This document shows positions 39,916 through 49,284 of a DNA stretch of 51,646 nucleotides, in pieces; within the stretch, counting starts at the first letter, position 1; the number at the start of each line of letters is the position of its first letter. The position numbers and the translations under genes were made by a program. The stretch is from Roseibium sp. (GTDB taxonomy: Bacteria > Pseudomonadota > Alphaproteobacteria > Rhizobiales > Stappiaceae): contig JAEPML010000029.1 in assembly GCA_017643925.1 (NCBI GenBank), forward strand, positions 1 through 51,646. Direction: 5' to 3'. The notes under the pieces were generated by a model. The model was given only the letters and a program-made list of their open reading frames with translations, was not told where the DNA came from and ran no database searches.

Positions 39916-42312
39916 TCACCTGGATGCCCCGGCGAGGTGGAAATGAACCGGTTCGCCGGGCGCGTGGGCGTTCCCGTTGATCGTAAGCGGGGCCGACCCC
40001 GCAAGCCAGACCGAGACCGTGTCAAAGGCCGGCTGCCATTCGCCGTGGCGTTCCCAGTTCAGTTGAACCTTTCCCTGGGTCTTCGCGAGGTCGAAAAGTG
40101 TCAGGGAATGGGCGCCCGAGAGGGCGTCGACGGTGTCACCGTCGTCATCATAGGCGCAAGAGCGGACGGGCGTCACGCCCTCCGGCTGCGGGTAGAGACG
40201 CCAGGTCCGCTCGGTGTCGAAGCGTGGGTCTGACCGCAGGTTCGGAGCTGCAAGGGGCAGTACGCTGCCACCGCGCACGAAGAGCGGGATCGTCTCCAGC
40301 GACACGGGGACCTTGATCTTCTGACCTCCCGGATACCATTGACCACCATCAAAAGCCCACCAGCCTTCCGCGTTGCGCGGCAACGTCACGAGACGATGGT
40401 CGGCGCCCTCCTCGACGACGGAAGCGACAAGGAGGTCGCGCCCCAGCAGAAAGTCAAACTCGGCATCGTGGCAAGCCGTGTCATCGGGATGATCCAGGAA
40501 CAGAGGGCGAAGCATCGGCTCGCCTTCGGCGACCGCCCGGTAGAGCAGCGTATAGAGATAGGGGATCAACTGGGCCCGCAGTCCGAGCGCGTCCTTCACG
40601 AGCGGCGTGACTTCAGGGTGCATCCAGGCTTCGTTGGCGCTGCCATCATCATTCCAGGAATGGATGGTGAAACGGGGATGGAAGATGCCGTTCTGTACCC
40701 AGCGCAGGAACAATTCGGGACCAGGTTTCGGTCCTGCAAAACCGCCGACATCGTGACCGATATTGTAGAAACCGGAAAGACTCAGGCCCAGCCCCATGGG
40801 AATGTTCCAGCGCAAAGTGTCCCAGCTGGTGAAATTGTCGCCGGTCCAGGTCTGGGCGTAGCGCTGTGTGCCGGGAGCGGCACAGCGGGAAATCAGGTAG
40901 GGACGCTTGCCGGGTTGATTGTTGCGCTGGGCGTCATGGGAAGCCCTGGTCATCAGCTGGCTGTGCAGTGGCCGGACCAGGTTGATAGGGATCGGGTCTC
41001 CGAATCCTCGGCAGATCGCTTCGTCGTCCCAGACTTCATATTCATTGTTGTCGTTCCAGGTGTTGCGGATGCCCCTGTCGAACAGCTTGTCTTTCAGGTT
41101 CTGCTGCCACCACGTAACGGTGTCCGGGTTGGTGAAATCCAGATGCGACCCATAACCGTCCCAGAATGGCGACTGTTCGGGTGCCTTTGTTTCGCTGTCA
41201 CGAATGAAAAGGCCCGCCGTCTCCGCTTCTTCAAAGAGGGGGTGGTCGGTCAGTAGAACGGGCTTGATATTCGCAATGAGATGGACCCCGGCGCGATCAT
41301 AGGCCTCCGTCAACGCGTTCACATCCGGGAAACGGTCGGTGTTCCAGTGGAACACGTAGCGTTTGCCCTTGATGGCGGTATAGCCTGACGACATCTGGAA
41401 ACTGTCGCAGGGCAGACCTTCCTCATCTAGGCGGCTCAGGAATTCCAGCAGTCTTTCCTGCGCGTTCTCCGAGTCCGTATAGGCCATGGTCGAGCCGGAA
41501 TAGCCCAGGCCCCAGCGTGGCATGAAAGCGGTTCCGCCCGTCAAGCGGTGTTGGGTTTTTGTAACGTCGAGGACGGACGGCGCCCAGCTGAAGAAATAGT
41601 CCAGATCGCCATCTGCGGCACGGAACGCGCGAAAGGGCAGGTGGTAATTGTCCTTCTCATTGCCGAGATCGAACCAGCATGACGCCAGCGTGTCATAGTA
41701 AAGGCCATACGCACCAAGGTCGCCCCGCTCGGTAATCGTGAACGGAATGTGCTTGTAAAGCGGATCGGTGGATTGCGCATCATAGCCAAGCGCGTCGAGG
41801 TTGCGCATTTCATAACGTCTGCCCGAGCGCTCCAGCTTTCCGCTCTTTTCGCCGAGACCATAGTAGCGCTCATCCGGATACCGGCGCATGTAATGGTGCT
41901 TGCGATGATCCCGGCGCCCGAGCATGTAGGCATCCTGTGGACGGTCCCGGGCGATTTCCCGAAAGGGGGCATCCGGTCCGGAGCGGCATTCCCAGACAAG
42001 GGCAAGGGGCAGCTCGACGGTGAGGCGCAGGTTCGAAGCGGTCAGGACGATTGAATCGTCCTCAACGGACAAGTCAAATTCCGGGCAGTCGAAGCCGCTG
42101 AGGTCGTCCCGCTGACGACCCTCCCAGGGGGCATCCTCCTCGGGCGCAATGGCCCATGTCCTTGCCAGGCGATAGACGCCGTCTTTCAGGAGACTGACCC
42201 GGACAAGGGCATTTTCCAGAACGCTGATCTGGAGACTGTGCCGGTTTTCAACCTCCAGCCGGAAGCCGGTGGCAGTCCGTTCTGAAAACTGCCAGTTTCT
42301 CAAGGCCTTCAT
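39916..42312 (-). CDS. Glycoside hydrolase family 31 (alpha-glycosidase)
   Basis: A 798-residue GH31 enzyme with no signal peptide, so cytoplasmic. The N-terminal beta-sandwich contains RYYGLGEKSGKLERSGRRYEMRN, followed by the catalytic barrel with FMPRWGLGYSGSTMAY. The nucleophile Asp lies in NTWNDNNEYEVWDD, where the usual W-x-D-M-N-E has Asn for Met. The likely acid/base Asp is in QTWTGDNFTSWD. It should remove an alpha-linked sugar (glucose or xylose) from imported oligosaccharides. It sits 3 nt after the TRAP large permease and overlaps or abuts uxuB, so it belongs to the glucuronide operon. The substrate is not known. Confidence 0.9.
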   Translation of the reverse strand: MKALRNWQFSERTATGFRLEVENRHSLQISVLENALVRVSLLKDGVYRLARTWAIAPEEDAPWEGRQRDDLSGFDCPEFDLSVEDDSIVLTASNLRLTVELPLALVWECRSGPDAPFREIARDRPQDAYMLGRRDHRKHHYMRRYPDERYYGLGEKSGKLERSGRRYEMRNLDALGYDAQSTDPLYKHIPFTITERGDLGAYGLYYDTLASCWFDLGNEKDNYHLPFRAFRAADGDLDYFFSWAPSVLDVTKTQHRLTGGTAFMPRWGLGYSGSTMAYTDSENAQERLLEFLSRLDEEGLPCDSFQMSSGYTAIKGKRYVFHWNTDRFPDVNALTEAYDRAGVHLIANIKPVLLTDHPLFEEAETAGLFIRDSETKAPEQSPFWDGYGSHLDFTNPDTVTWWQQNLKDKLFDRGIRNTWNDNNEYEVWDDEAICRGFGDPIPINLVRPLHSQLMTRASHDAQRNNQPGKRPYLISRCAAPGTQRYAQTWTGDNFTSWDTLRWNIPMGLGLSLSGFYNIGHDVGGFAGPKPGPELFLRWVQNGIFHPRFTIHSWNDDGSANEAWMHPEVTPLVKDALGLRAQLIPYLYTLLYRAVAEGEPMLRPLFLDHPDDTACHDAEFDFLLGRDLLVASVVEEGADHRLVTLPRNAEGWWAFDGGQWYPGGQKIKVPVSLETIPLFVRGGSVLPLAAPNLRSDPRFDTERTWRLYPQPEGVTPVRSCAYDDDGDTVDALSGAHSLTLFDLAKTQGKVQLNWERHGEWQPAFDTVSVWLAGSAPLTINGNAHAPGEPVHFHLAGASR

Positions 42313-42315
42313 GAA

Positions 42316-43623
42316 TTACCCCTGGTAGCCGAGCAGCAGACGGGGCAGGAACAGGCTGAGTTCCGGGATGAAAGTGACCACCAACAGCAGGCCGACAAGA
42401 ACGCCGTAGAAGCCGAACATCGGACGCAGGACGTCGCCGATTTTCACGCCGCCGACCGAACATCCGACGAAGAGTGCGGACCCGACAGGCGGTGTGCAGA
42501 TGCCGATGCAAAGGTTGAACGTCATGACGACACCGAAATGCACCGGATCCATGCCGAGATCCTTTACCACCGGCAGGAAGATCGGCGTGAAGATCAAAAG
42601 CGCAGGTGTCATGTCCATGAAAGTGCCGACGACCAGCAGGGCAATGTTGATGATCAGCAGCAAGATGATCGGGTTTTCGGAGAGGCCGAGCAGGATATCG
42701 GAAATCGAATAGGGAATATCGGCAAAGGCCATCGCTTTCGACATTGCGATCGAACAGCCGATCATCAAAAGCACGATGGAGGTGGTCACCGCGCTCTCCA
42801 GGATGATGCTGGGAAGTTCCCGCCAGGTCACTTCCCTGTAAATGCCAAGCGCGAGGAACAAGGTGTAGACCACGGCGACCGCAGAGGCTTCGGTGGCGGT
42901 GAAGATGCCCCCGATGATACCGCCCATGACGATGAAGATCAGTCCAAGCGGCAACATGGCTGCCAGGGCTTTTTCCATGACTTCACTGCCACTTGCCCGT
43001 TCCGCGACCGGATAGCCGCGTTTCTTGGCAATGATGCCGGCCACGACCATGAGGCAGAGACCCATCAGGATGCCGGGAACATAGCCTGCAACGAACAGTG
43101 CGGCGACCGATGTGCCGTTGGTAATGAGCGAATAGACGATGAAGGTTGAACTCGGGGGAATGAGCAGCCCGGTTGGACAGGACGCAATGTTGACGGCGGC
43201 GCTGTAGGCCGGGTCATAGCCTTCCTTTTTCTGCAGGGGCGCCATGACACCCCCAACCGCCGCGGCCGAAGCAACGGCTGAACCCGAAATCGAACCGAAC
43301 ATCATGTTTGCAATGACGTTGCAGTGCGCCAAGGCCCCGGGCAGACGTCCACCAAGAACCTTCGCAAATTCGATGAGCCGAATGGCGATGCCACCCCGGT
43401 TCATGATGTTGCCGGCCAGGATGAAGAACGGAATGGCCAGCAAGGTGAAACTGTCCAGGCCAGATGCAACCTGCTGCGCAACGATATAGACCGACTGGTC
43501 GAAGGACATGAACAGCAGGAATGTCGCAAACGCCGCCAGACCGATCGAAAAGGCGATCGGTACACCCAGCATCATGAGCAGCGCAAATGTCCCGAACAGG
43601 ACCAGGATCGATTGAATATCCAT
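42316..43623 (-). CDS. TRAP transporter large permease (DctM type)
   Basis: A 435-residue DctM-family membrane protein with about twelve helices. Typical stretches are MLGVPIAFSIGLAAFATFLL, IPFFILAGNIMNRGGIA, FGSISGSAVASAAAVG and IGICTPPVGSALFVG. It forms the Na+-driven channel with the small permease (43650-44174) and the binding protein (44422-45402, divergent). The ATG at 43623 has GGGGAA immediately upstream. The substrate, inferred from the regulon, is a uronate or a small glucuronide. Confidence 0.93.
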   Translation of the reverse strand: MDIQSILVLFGTFALLMMLGVPIAFSIGLAAFATFLLFMSFDQSVYIVAQQVASGLDSFTLLAIPFFILAGNIMNRGGIAIRLIEFAKVLGGRLPGALAHCNVIANMMFGSISGSAVASAAAVGGVMAPLQKKEGYDPAYSAAVNIASCPTGLLIPPSSTFIVYSLITNGTSVAALFVAGYVPGILMGLCLMVVAGIIAKKRGYPVAERASGSEVMEKALAAMLPLGLIFIVMGGIIGGIFTATEASAVAVVYTLFLALGIYREVTWRELPSIILESAVTTSIVLLMIGCSIAMSKAMAFADIPYSISDILLGLSENPIILLLIINIALLVVGTFMDMTPALLIFTPIFLPVVKDLGMDPVHFGVVMTFNLCIGICTPPVGSALFVGCSVGGVKIGDVLRPMFGFYGVLVGLLLVVTFIPELSLFLPRLLLGYQG

Positions 43624-43649
43624 GAAGTTCCCCTAAACCCCGATCGGAC

Positions 43650-44174
43650 CTAGTCCAGCGGACCGCCGGCCTTCGGCGTGCCTGATTGATCATTCGGGCC
43701 ACGTCCGTCGCGGAAGAGGTCGGCAAGGAATGTCAGGCAGTAATAAAGAATGCAGAGCCCGGAAAACGGGATGGCGATGTAGACGAGCCCCATGGGCAGG
43801 CGCAGCGCGGGTGAGACCTGGCCTGTTTCGAGCGTGCGTCCGACAAGATCAAGTCCGCCATAGATCATGACCAGTGCGGCGAAAAGTGCGATCGCGGCAA
43901 TGATGCCGGCATTGACCAGAAGCCTGATGGAGCCGGACGTGATCTGGGGCAAAAGGTCGATGGCAAGGTGGCGTCGCTGACCGAGCGTATAGGCGCCGCC
44001 AAGCAGGGCAACCCAGATGAAGAGAAACCGCGCCATTTCGTCCGTGACCGTGCTCGGGCTTTCAAGCACGTAACGCGAAAAGACTTGCCAGATCACACAG
44101 GCGACCAGAACGGCAAAGGCAATTGTGATGACAAGGCGCAGGATCAAGTCGACGCCTCTGGTGATGGTTGTCAC
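43650..44174 (-). CDS. TRAP transporter small permease (DctQ type)
   Basis: A four-helix DctQ subunit of 174 residues. Characteristic is FSRYVLESPSTVTDEMARFLFIWVALLGGAYTLGQRRHLAIDLL, with the conserved E-x-AR and RRH segments. I place the start at a GTG (44174) because AGGAGG lies 6 nt upstream; the longer frame to 44243 would add 23 residues with no SD. It is the first gene of the leftward branch, 26 nt before the large permease. Confidence 0.9.
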   Translation of the reverse strand: MTTITRGVDLILRLVITIAFAVLVACVIWQVFSRYVLESPSTVTDEMARFLFIWVALLGGAYTLGQRRHLAIDLLPQITSGSIRLLVNAGIIAAIALFAALVMIYGGLDLVGRTLETGQVSPALRLPMGLVYIAIPFSGLCILYYCLTFLADLFRDGRGPNDQSGTPKAGGPLD

Positions 44175-44262
44175 GTTCGTCCTCCTAGGTCGGGCCTGTG
44201 CGTGCATTCGCTCAGAAGGCACGTTTGCAGGTTTCGACGGCAATAGAAATGCGCCATTCGGA

Positions 44263-44282
44263 AAAATTGGTCAACCAATTTT
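44263..44282. promoter_or_regulatory. Putative FadR/GntR-type operator 1
   Basis: A 20-bp palindrome, AAAATTGGTCAACCAATTTT, in the 247-nt region between the divergent TRAP genes. Its TTGGT-CA-ACCAA core fits the TGGTnnACCA-like sites of FadR-subfamily GntR regulators. A regulator of that group is encoded at 47248-47988 in the same regulon. Confidence 0.7.
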
Positions 44283-44307
44283 ATAAAAAAGGTTGACTGA
44301 TTTGAGA

Positions 44308-44323
44308 AATTGGACGAACAATT
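44308..44323. promoter_or_regulatory. Putative FadR/GntR-type operator 2
   Basis: AATTG-N6-CAATT (44308-44323) repeats the arm sequence and spacing of operator 1 (AATTG-GTCAAC-CAATT) with a different centre. The two sites are about 43 bp apart centre to centre, four helical turns, which would allow cooperative binding or looping over the divergent promoters. Confidence 0.5.
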
Positions 44324-44421
44324 CGCCATCCGCGGCATCGTTCCGCCGCGAGAAGCGCAGCCAGCTTGTTGCTCTGAACGGGCCATTTCGCAGGATTCTG
44401 GCTGCTTTTTGGGAGGATATC

Positions 44422-45402
44422 ATGTCGAAATTCGTGAAGCTCGCAGCGCTGATGGCTGCTGGTGTCGTGGCTCTTGGTGCAGCCGCAAACGCAAAGACCT
44501 TGCGTCTTAATCACAACAACCCGGAAGACCATCCGCTGCACAAGTCGATGGAATTCATGGCCGAGAAGCTGGAAGAGGCCACAAATGGTGATCTCAAGAT
44601 CCGGATCTATGCCAACGCACAGCTGGGCACGCAGCGCGAATCCATGGAGCTCATGCAGAACGGCACCCTTGACATGGCCCGTTCCAATGCGTCTGAGCTG
44701 GAAGCCTTTGAAGAGTCCTATGGTGCCCTGAACCTGCCTTACATCTTCGTCAATGCCGACCACTATTACGATGTCTTGAGCGGTGACATCGGCGCAGACA
44801 TTCTTGCGGCATCCGAAGACAAGGGCTTTGTCGGCCTCGCCTATTACATCGAGGGCGCACGTTCCTTCTATGCCAACAAGGAAATCAACTCTCCTGCAGA
44901 CCTGAAGGGTATGAAGATCCGCGTACAGCCAAGTCCTTCCGCCATCCGCATGGTGGAGTTGCTCGGTGGTAACCCGACCCCGATTGCCTGGGGTGAACTC
45001 TACAGTGCGCTCCAGCAGGGCGTGGTCGACGGTGCAGAAAACAACCCGATGGCGTTGACGTCGGCCCGTCACGGTGAAGTATCCAAGGTCTATTCCAATG
45101 ACGGCCACACCATGATCCCGTCCGTTGTGATGATTTCCACCAAGACCTGGAACGACCTTTCGGACGAGCACAAGGCGGCTCTGACCAAGGCTGCGAAGGA
45201 GTCCATGGACTTCCACCGCGACCAGTGGGATGCGATGAGCGCTGCTGCCGTCGAGACCGCGAAGAGCGAACTCGGTGTGAAATTCATCGAAGTGGAAAAG
45301 GGTCCCTTCATCGAAGCTGTTCTGCCGATGCATGAAGAAGCCGCGAAAAAGTCGCCGGTGGTTGCTGACCTGATCAAGCGCATCAAGGCGATTGCCCCGT
45401 AA
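44422..45402 (+). CDS. TRAP transporter substrate-binding protein (DctP type)
   Basis: A 326-residue periplasmic DctP-family protein. The signal peptide is MSKFVKLAALMAAGVVALGAAANA. Family features are KTLRLNHNNPEDHPLHKSMEFMAE, the segment DLKGMKIRVQPSPSAIRMVELLGGNPTPI with the substrate-anchoring Arg, and ALQQGVVDGAENN. The ATG at 44422 has GGGAGG 5 nt upstream; the longer frame starting at 44293 runs into the operator region. It is encoded divergently from its own membrane subunits and begins the rightward branch with beta-glucuronidase. Confidence 0.93.
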   Translation: MSKFVKLAALMAAGVVALGAAANAKTLRLNHNNPEDHPLHKSMEFMAEKLEEATNGDLKIRIYANAQLGTQRESMELMQNGTLDMARSNASELEAFEESYGALNLPYIFVNADHYYDVLSGDIGADILAASEDKGFVGLAYYIEGARSFYANKEINSPADLKGMKIRVQPSPSAIRMVELLGGNPTPIAWGELYSALQQGVVDGAENNPMALTSARHGEVSKVYSNDGHTMIPSVVMISTKTWNDLSDEHKAALTKAAKESMDFHRDQWDAMSAAAVETAKSELGVKFIEVEKGPFIEAVLPMHEEAAKKSPVVADLIKRIKAIAP

Positions 45403-45430
45403 CGCTTGAAGACCAGTTGGAGACCGATAG

Positions 45431-47251
45431 ATGCTCGAACGCTCACACCTTGCCGACAATGCGCTCCAGGCGCTGCATGACGAAGATTACGATGTTCCTT
45501 TCAACACGCAGTCTTTGAACCATGCCGGCATGGTGTTCATGGGCGGTCGGGCATCAACAAGTCTCGACGGGGACTGGACCTTTTGTGTCGATCTCCTGGA
45601 CACCGGCCTCCGGCAAAAATGGTTTTCCATGCTGCCGGAGGCGCCCGAAGAGCGAACCGAACCGTGGGACTACGATCCCTATACGGGGGAAACGGTTCCA
45701 GTGCCCTCCAACTGGGCCACGCTCAAGGAGAAATGGTATTTTTTCGAAGGCAGCAGCTGGTACACCCGGCCACTTGATGTCGAAACCATCGATGACGGAA
45801 AACGTCTTTTCCTGCGCCTTGGCGCGGCCAGCTATGACTGCAAGATTTTTCTGAACGGCGTGTTTCTGGGAAACCACTATGGTGCGTCCACGCCATTTTT
45901 TGTCGAGTTGACGGGCAAGCTCAAGCGGGGCCGCAACTGGATCATGGCCTGCGTCAACAATACGCGCACGCGGGATCGCGTGCCGATGCGCAACACGGAC
46001 TGGTTCAACTATGGTGGCCTTTATCGGGAAACGGCTCTGGTCGAAACGCCTGCAAGTGTAATCCGGGACCTGTTTGTCTACCTGGTGCCCGACGGTTCCT
46101 ATTCCAGGATTTGCGCCGAGATAGCTGTCGACGGCGACCTGGATCTCCCGCTGACCCTGTCGATCCCGGAGCTCGGCGTGGATCTGACATGTCCTGTCGA
46201 CGAGAATGGGCATGCGCGGGTCGAGTTTGCCGCGAGCCCCGAGCTCTGGGGACCCGAGACACCCGTTCTTTACAACGTGACCGCGACCTTTGGCGACGAC
46301 CGGGTCAGTGACCGGGTGGGTTTCCGCCAGATCGAACGGCGCGGGACAGAGATCTTGCTGAACGGCAAACCGGTTTTCCTGCGCGGAATTTCTGTACACG
46401 AGGACGATGCCGAACTGGGCAAGGTGACCAATGAAGAAGATCTGCGCCGGCGGTTCGAACACGCACGTGAACTTGGCTGCAACTATCTTCGCCTTGCGCA
46501 TTATCCTCATCATGAACGGGCAGCGGAAATTGCCGATGAACTTGGATTTCTCCTGTGGGAAGAAATTCCGGTCTACTGGGCTATCGATTTTGCCAATCCC
46601 GCGACCTACCGCGATGCTCAGAACCAGCTGATCGAACTGATCAAGCGGGACCGCAACCGCGCCAGCGTGGTGATCTGGTCCGTTGGCAACGAGAACCCCG
46701 ACACGGATGATCGCCTGACCTTCATGCGCGGCCTGGCCGACACCTGCAGGAAATTCGATCCGACCCGGCTGACCTCCGCGGCCTGTCTGGTCAACCACGC
46801 CCGAAATCGCATTGAAGACCGCCTGGCGGAGTGTATCGATGTGATTGGCCTGAACGAATATTACGGCTGGTACGAAGAGAATTTCGATGACCTGGCCGCG
46901 ATTGGCGAGAACTCAAATCCTGACCGGCCGGTCGTGATCTCGGAAACGGGTGCTGACGGGGTCATTGGACCCAAGGGCCCCGAAAAAGGGCTATTCAGTG
47001 AAGACTACATGGCGGAAGTCTATCGCAATCAGATTGCGACGCTCCGTCAGCTCGACTACGTGAAAGGCATGTCGCCGTGGATACTGTACGATTTTCGTGT
47101 TGAACGGCGCCAAAATATTTTCCAGAACGGCTATAATCACAAGGGGCTGATCGCCGCCGACAAGAAAACAAAGAAAAAAGCGTTCCACATACTTGCCGAT
47201 TATTACCGTCAGCTGGCAGAAGGTGAGGAGAACGCGAGGAAAGCCTCATGA
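45431..47251 (+). CDS. Beta-glucuronidase-like GH2 glycosidase
   Basis: A 606-residue GH2 enzyme close in size to E. coli UidA (603). The N-terminal jelly roll has LDGDWTFCVD and SSWYTRPLDV, the immunoglobulin-like domain follows, and the barrel begins near RGISVHEDDAELGK. The acid/base Glu421 is in SVGNENP and the nucleophile Glu505 is in ISETGADG, close to UidA Glu413 and Glu504. No signal peptide is present, so it works on imported glucuronides, releasing glucuronate for UxaC. SD GGAG lies 10 nt upstream. Its stop overlaps the GntR start as ATGA. Confidence 0.9.
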   Translation: MLERSHLADNALQALHDEDYDVPFNTQSLNHAGMVFMGGRASTSLDGDWTFCVDLLDTGLRQKWFSMLPEAPEERTEPWDYDPYTGETVPVPSNWATLKEKWYFFEGSSWYTRPLDVETIDDGKRLFLRLGAASYDCKIFLNGVFLGNHYGASTPFFVELTGKLKRGRNWIMACVNNTRTRDRVPMRNTDWFNYGGLYRETALVETPASVIRDLFVYLVPDGSYSRICAEIAVDGDLDLPLTLSIPELGVDLTCPVDENGHARVEFAASPELWGPETPVLYNVTATFGDDRVSDRVGFRQIERRGTEILLNGKPVFLRGISVHEDDAELGKVTNEEDLRRRFEHARELGCNYLRLAHYPHHERAAEIADELGFLLWEEIPVYWAIDFANPATYRDAQNQLIELIKRDRNRASVVIWSVGNENPDTDDRLTFMRGLADTCRKFDPTRLTSAACLVNHARNRIEDRLAECIDVIGLNEYYGWYEENFDDLAAIGENSNPDRPVVISETGADGVIGPKGPEKGLFSEDYMAEVYRNQIATLRQLDYVKGMSPWILYDFRVERRQNIFQNGYNHKGLIAADKKTKKKAFHILADYYRQLAEGEENARKAS

Positions 47252-47988
47252 CCAGCGATGACTCAAAGCGCCGCTATCAGGAGATCGCCGAGCTGCTGGC
47301 CCGGCGCATCGCCGAAGAGGGCTATAAACCTGGCGACAAGTTTCCAACGGAACGCCAGATCTCGATGGAAATGGGCATCAGCCGGTCGCTGGTGCGCGAA
47401 GCTTTCATCGTGCTGGAGATCGAAGGCTACTTGGATGTACGCAAGGGGTCCGGCAGCTACGTGGCTGACGGCGAAAAAATCTCGCTGAATGTCCAGAAGT
47501 CTGATTTCGGTCCCTTCGAGCTGCTGCAGGCACGGCAGCTGCTGGAAAGCAGCATTGCGGGGTTTGCCGCGACCACCATCACCAAGAACGACATTATCAG
47601 GCTGCGCGAAACGCTTGAGCTCGAGCGCAAGGCCATCGAGAACGGCACCGAGGATTACCTGGCGGACCGACAGTTCCACTTGCTGATTGCCGAAGCGACG
47701 CAGAACAGCGTTCTCGTCGCGCAGGTCGAGGATCTCTGGACCAAGCGCGAAAACAGCTCCATGTGGGCACGCCTGCACGATCGTATTTTCGATCTGAGTT
47801 ACCGCACCAGGTGGCTTGACGACCACGCGATCATTCTTGAGGCTCTGCGCCACCGGGATTCCGACCGGGCACGCCATGCGATGTGGCAACATCTTGAAAA
47901 CGTGCGCCTGACCTTGCTCGAACTTTCCGACGTGGGCGATCCGGAGTTCGACGGGTATCTCTATACGCCCGCTGTTGCGTCACCATAA
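47248..47988 (+). CDS. FadR-subfamily GntR transcriptional regulator (UxuR-like)
   Basis: A GntR regulator of 246 residues. The winged helix at about 10-75 (AELLARRIAEEGYKPGDKFPTERQISMEMGISRSLVREAFIVLEIEGYLDVRKGSGSYV) is followed by an all-helical FCD domain with metal-ligand-like positions in DRQFHLLIAEATQN and DDHAIILEALRHRD. UxuR and ExuR of the same group repress uronate genes. Position between beta-glucuronidase and uxuA suggests it senses a uronate or aldonate and acts at 44263-44323. Its start overlaps the GH2 stop. Confidence 0.9.
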   Translation: MTSDDSKRRYQEIAELLARRIAEEGYKPGDKFPTERQISMEMGISRSLVREAFIVLEIEGYLDVRKGSGSYVADGEKISLNVQKSDFGPFELLQARQLLESSIAGFAATTITKNDIIRLRETLELERKAIENGTEDYLADRQFHLLIAEATQNSVLVAQVEDLWTKRENSSMWARLHDRIFDLSYRTRWLDDHAIILEALRHRDSDRARHAMWQHLENVRLTLLELSDVGDPEFDGYLYTPAVASP

Positions 47989-48009
47989 GAACAAGAAAGA
48001 CCTGATGCG

Positions 48010-49173
48010 ATGATTGAGAGCTGGCGTTGGTTCGGACCCGAGGATCCGGTCTCCCTGAGAGACGTTCGCCAAACCGGGGCAAGCGGAATTGTCACGGCAC
48101 TGCACGAGATTCCCAACGGGACGCTCTGGCCGGAAGAAGATATCGCTGCCCGCCGCCGCATGATCGAAGCCGAAGGTCTGACCTGGGTCGTCGCCGAGAG
48201 CATTCCCGTGCATGAGGATATCAAGACCGGCGCGCCGGGCTGGGAGCGTCTGGCGGAGAACTGGGCTGAAACGGTCCGGGCCCTGGCCCGCCAGGGTGTC
48301 ACGACGATCTGCTACAATTTCATGCCGGTGCTCGACTGGACCCGCACGGATCTCGACTACGAATTGGCCGACGGGGCCACGGCCCTGCGGTTCGAGTTTC
48401 TGGCCTATGCGGCTTTCGACCTGTTCATCCTGAAGCGGGCAGACGCGGCAAGCGACTATTCGGACGCCGAAGTCGAGGCAGCGAAAGAATGGCTTGGCAA
48501 GCGGGACGATGCGGCGTTGAACAGGCTGACGGCAAATATCATCGCCGGTCTGCCTGGAGCCGAAGAGAGCTACACGCTCGAAAGTTTCCGGGCCCGGCTC
48601 GAAAGCTACCGGGACGTCGACCGCGAACAGCTGTTTCGCAATCTCAAGGGGTTTTTGGACATAGTGGTTCCGGTGGCCGAGGAAGTTGGTGCCGTCCTGG
48701 CGATCCACCCTGACGATCCGCCTCGGTCGCTGTTCGGTCTGCCGCGAATTGTCTGTACAGCTGAGGATCTTGTTCGCATCCGGGACATGCATCCTTCTTC
48801 AGCCAATGGTTTCACGCTTTGCGCCGGATCACTTGGTGTGCATCCGGACAACGATATTCCCTCGATCGTCGAACTTCTCGGTCAGCATATCCACTTTACT
48901 CATCTCAGAGCGACGCGGCGGGAACAGGATCCTCGAAGTTTCCACGAAGACGCGCATCTGGAAGGCGATCTCGACATGGTCGCAATCGTCAGGGCCCTGC
49001 GATCACTGGAACGGCGAACGGAAAAGGCAATTCCCATGCGCCCTGATCATGGGCACCGGATCTTGAACGATCTTTCCGGTACGTCGACGCCTGGATACCC
49101 GGCCATCGGACGGCTCCGAGGCTTGAGCGAATTGCGCGGTGTCACGCGGGCCGTGGACGCGCTCGGCTTCTGA
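48010..49173 (+). CDS. uxuA: D-mannonate dehydratase
   Basis: UxuA, 387 residues (E. coli 394), dehydrates D-mannonate to 2-keto-3-deoxy-D-gluconate. TIM-barrel features are CYNFMPVLDWTRTDL, LAIHPDDPPRSLFGLPRIV, ANGFTLCAGSLG (metal Cys) and PMRPDHGHRIL. It follows gntR by 21 nt and completes the glucuronate-to-KDG route with uxaC and uxuB on the other strand. KDG kinase and aldolase are not in the window. Confidence 0.95.
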   Translation: MIESWRWFGPEDPVSLRDVRQTGASGIVTALHEIPNGTLWPEEDIAARRRMIEAEGLTWVVAESIPVHEDIKTGAPGWERLAENWAETVRALARQGVTTICYNFMPVLDWTRTDLDYELADGATALRFEFLAYAAFDLFILKRADAASDYSDAEVEAAKEWLGKRDDAALNRLTANIIAGLPGAEESYTLESFRARLESYRDVDREQLFRNLKGFLDIVVPVAEEVGAVLAIHPDDPPRSLFGLPRIVCTAEDLVRIRDMHPSSANGFTLCAGSLGVHPDNDIPSIVELLGQHIHFTHLRATRREQDPRSFHEDAHLEGDLDMVAIVRALRSLERRTEKAIPMRPDHGHRILNDLSGTSTPGYPAIGRLRGLSELRGVTRAVDALGF

Positions 49174-49284
49174 GTGTGAGATCTGACATTTGCCTCACGG
49201 GCAATTCAGAAGGGTTGACGAATGACCTGTCGCGGTTAATTCCCAGTGCTGGTACAGATCTCGCGTCAACCAGCAGGGGATTGA

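Noticed and set aside
39916..42312. Sulfoquinovosidase (YihQ-type) assignment for the GH31 enzyme
   Set aside because: The nucleophile region is WNDNNE rather than the sulfoquinovosidase type, and no sulfoglycolytic genes are present.
44246..44274. Promoter for the leftward TRAP genes using TTGACC within operator 1
   Set aside because: No acceptable -10 hexamer at 16 to 18 nt, so only the palindromes are reported.
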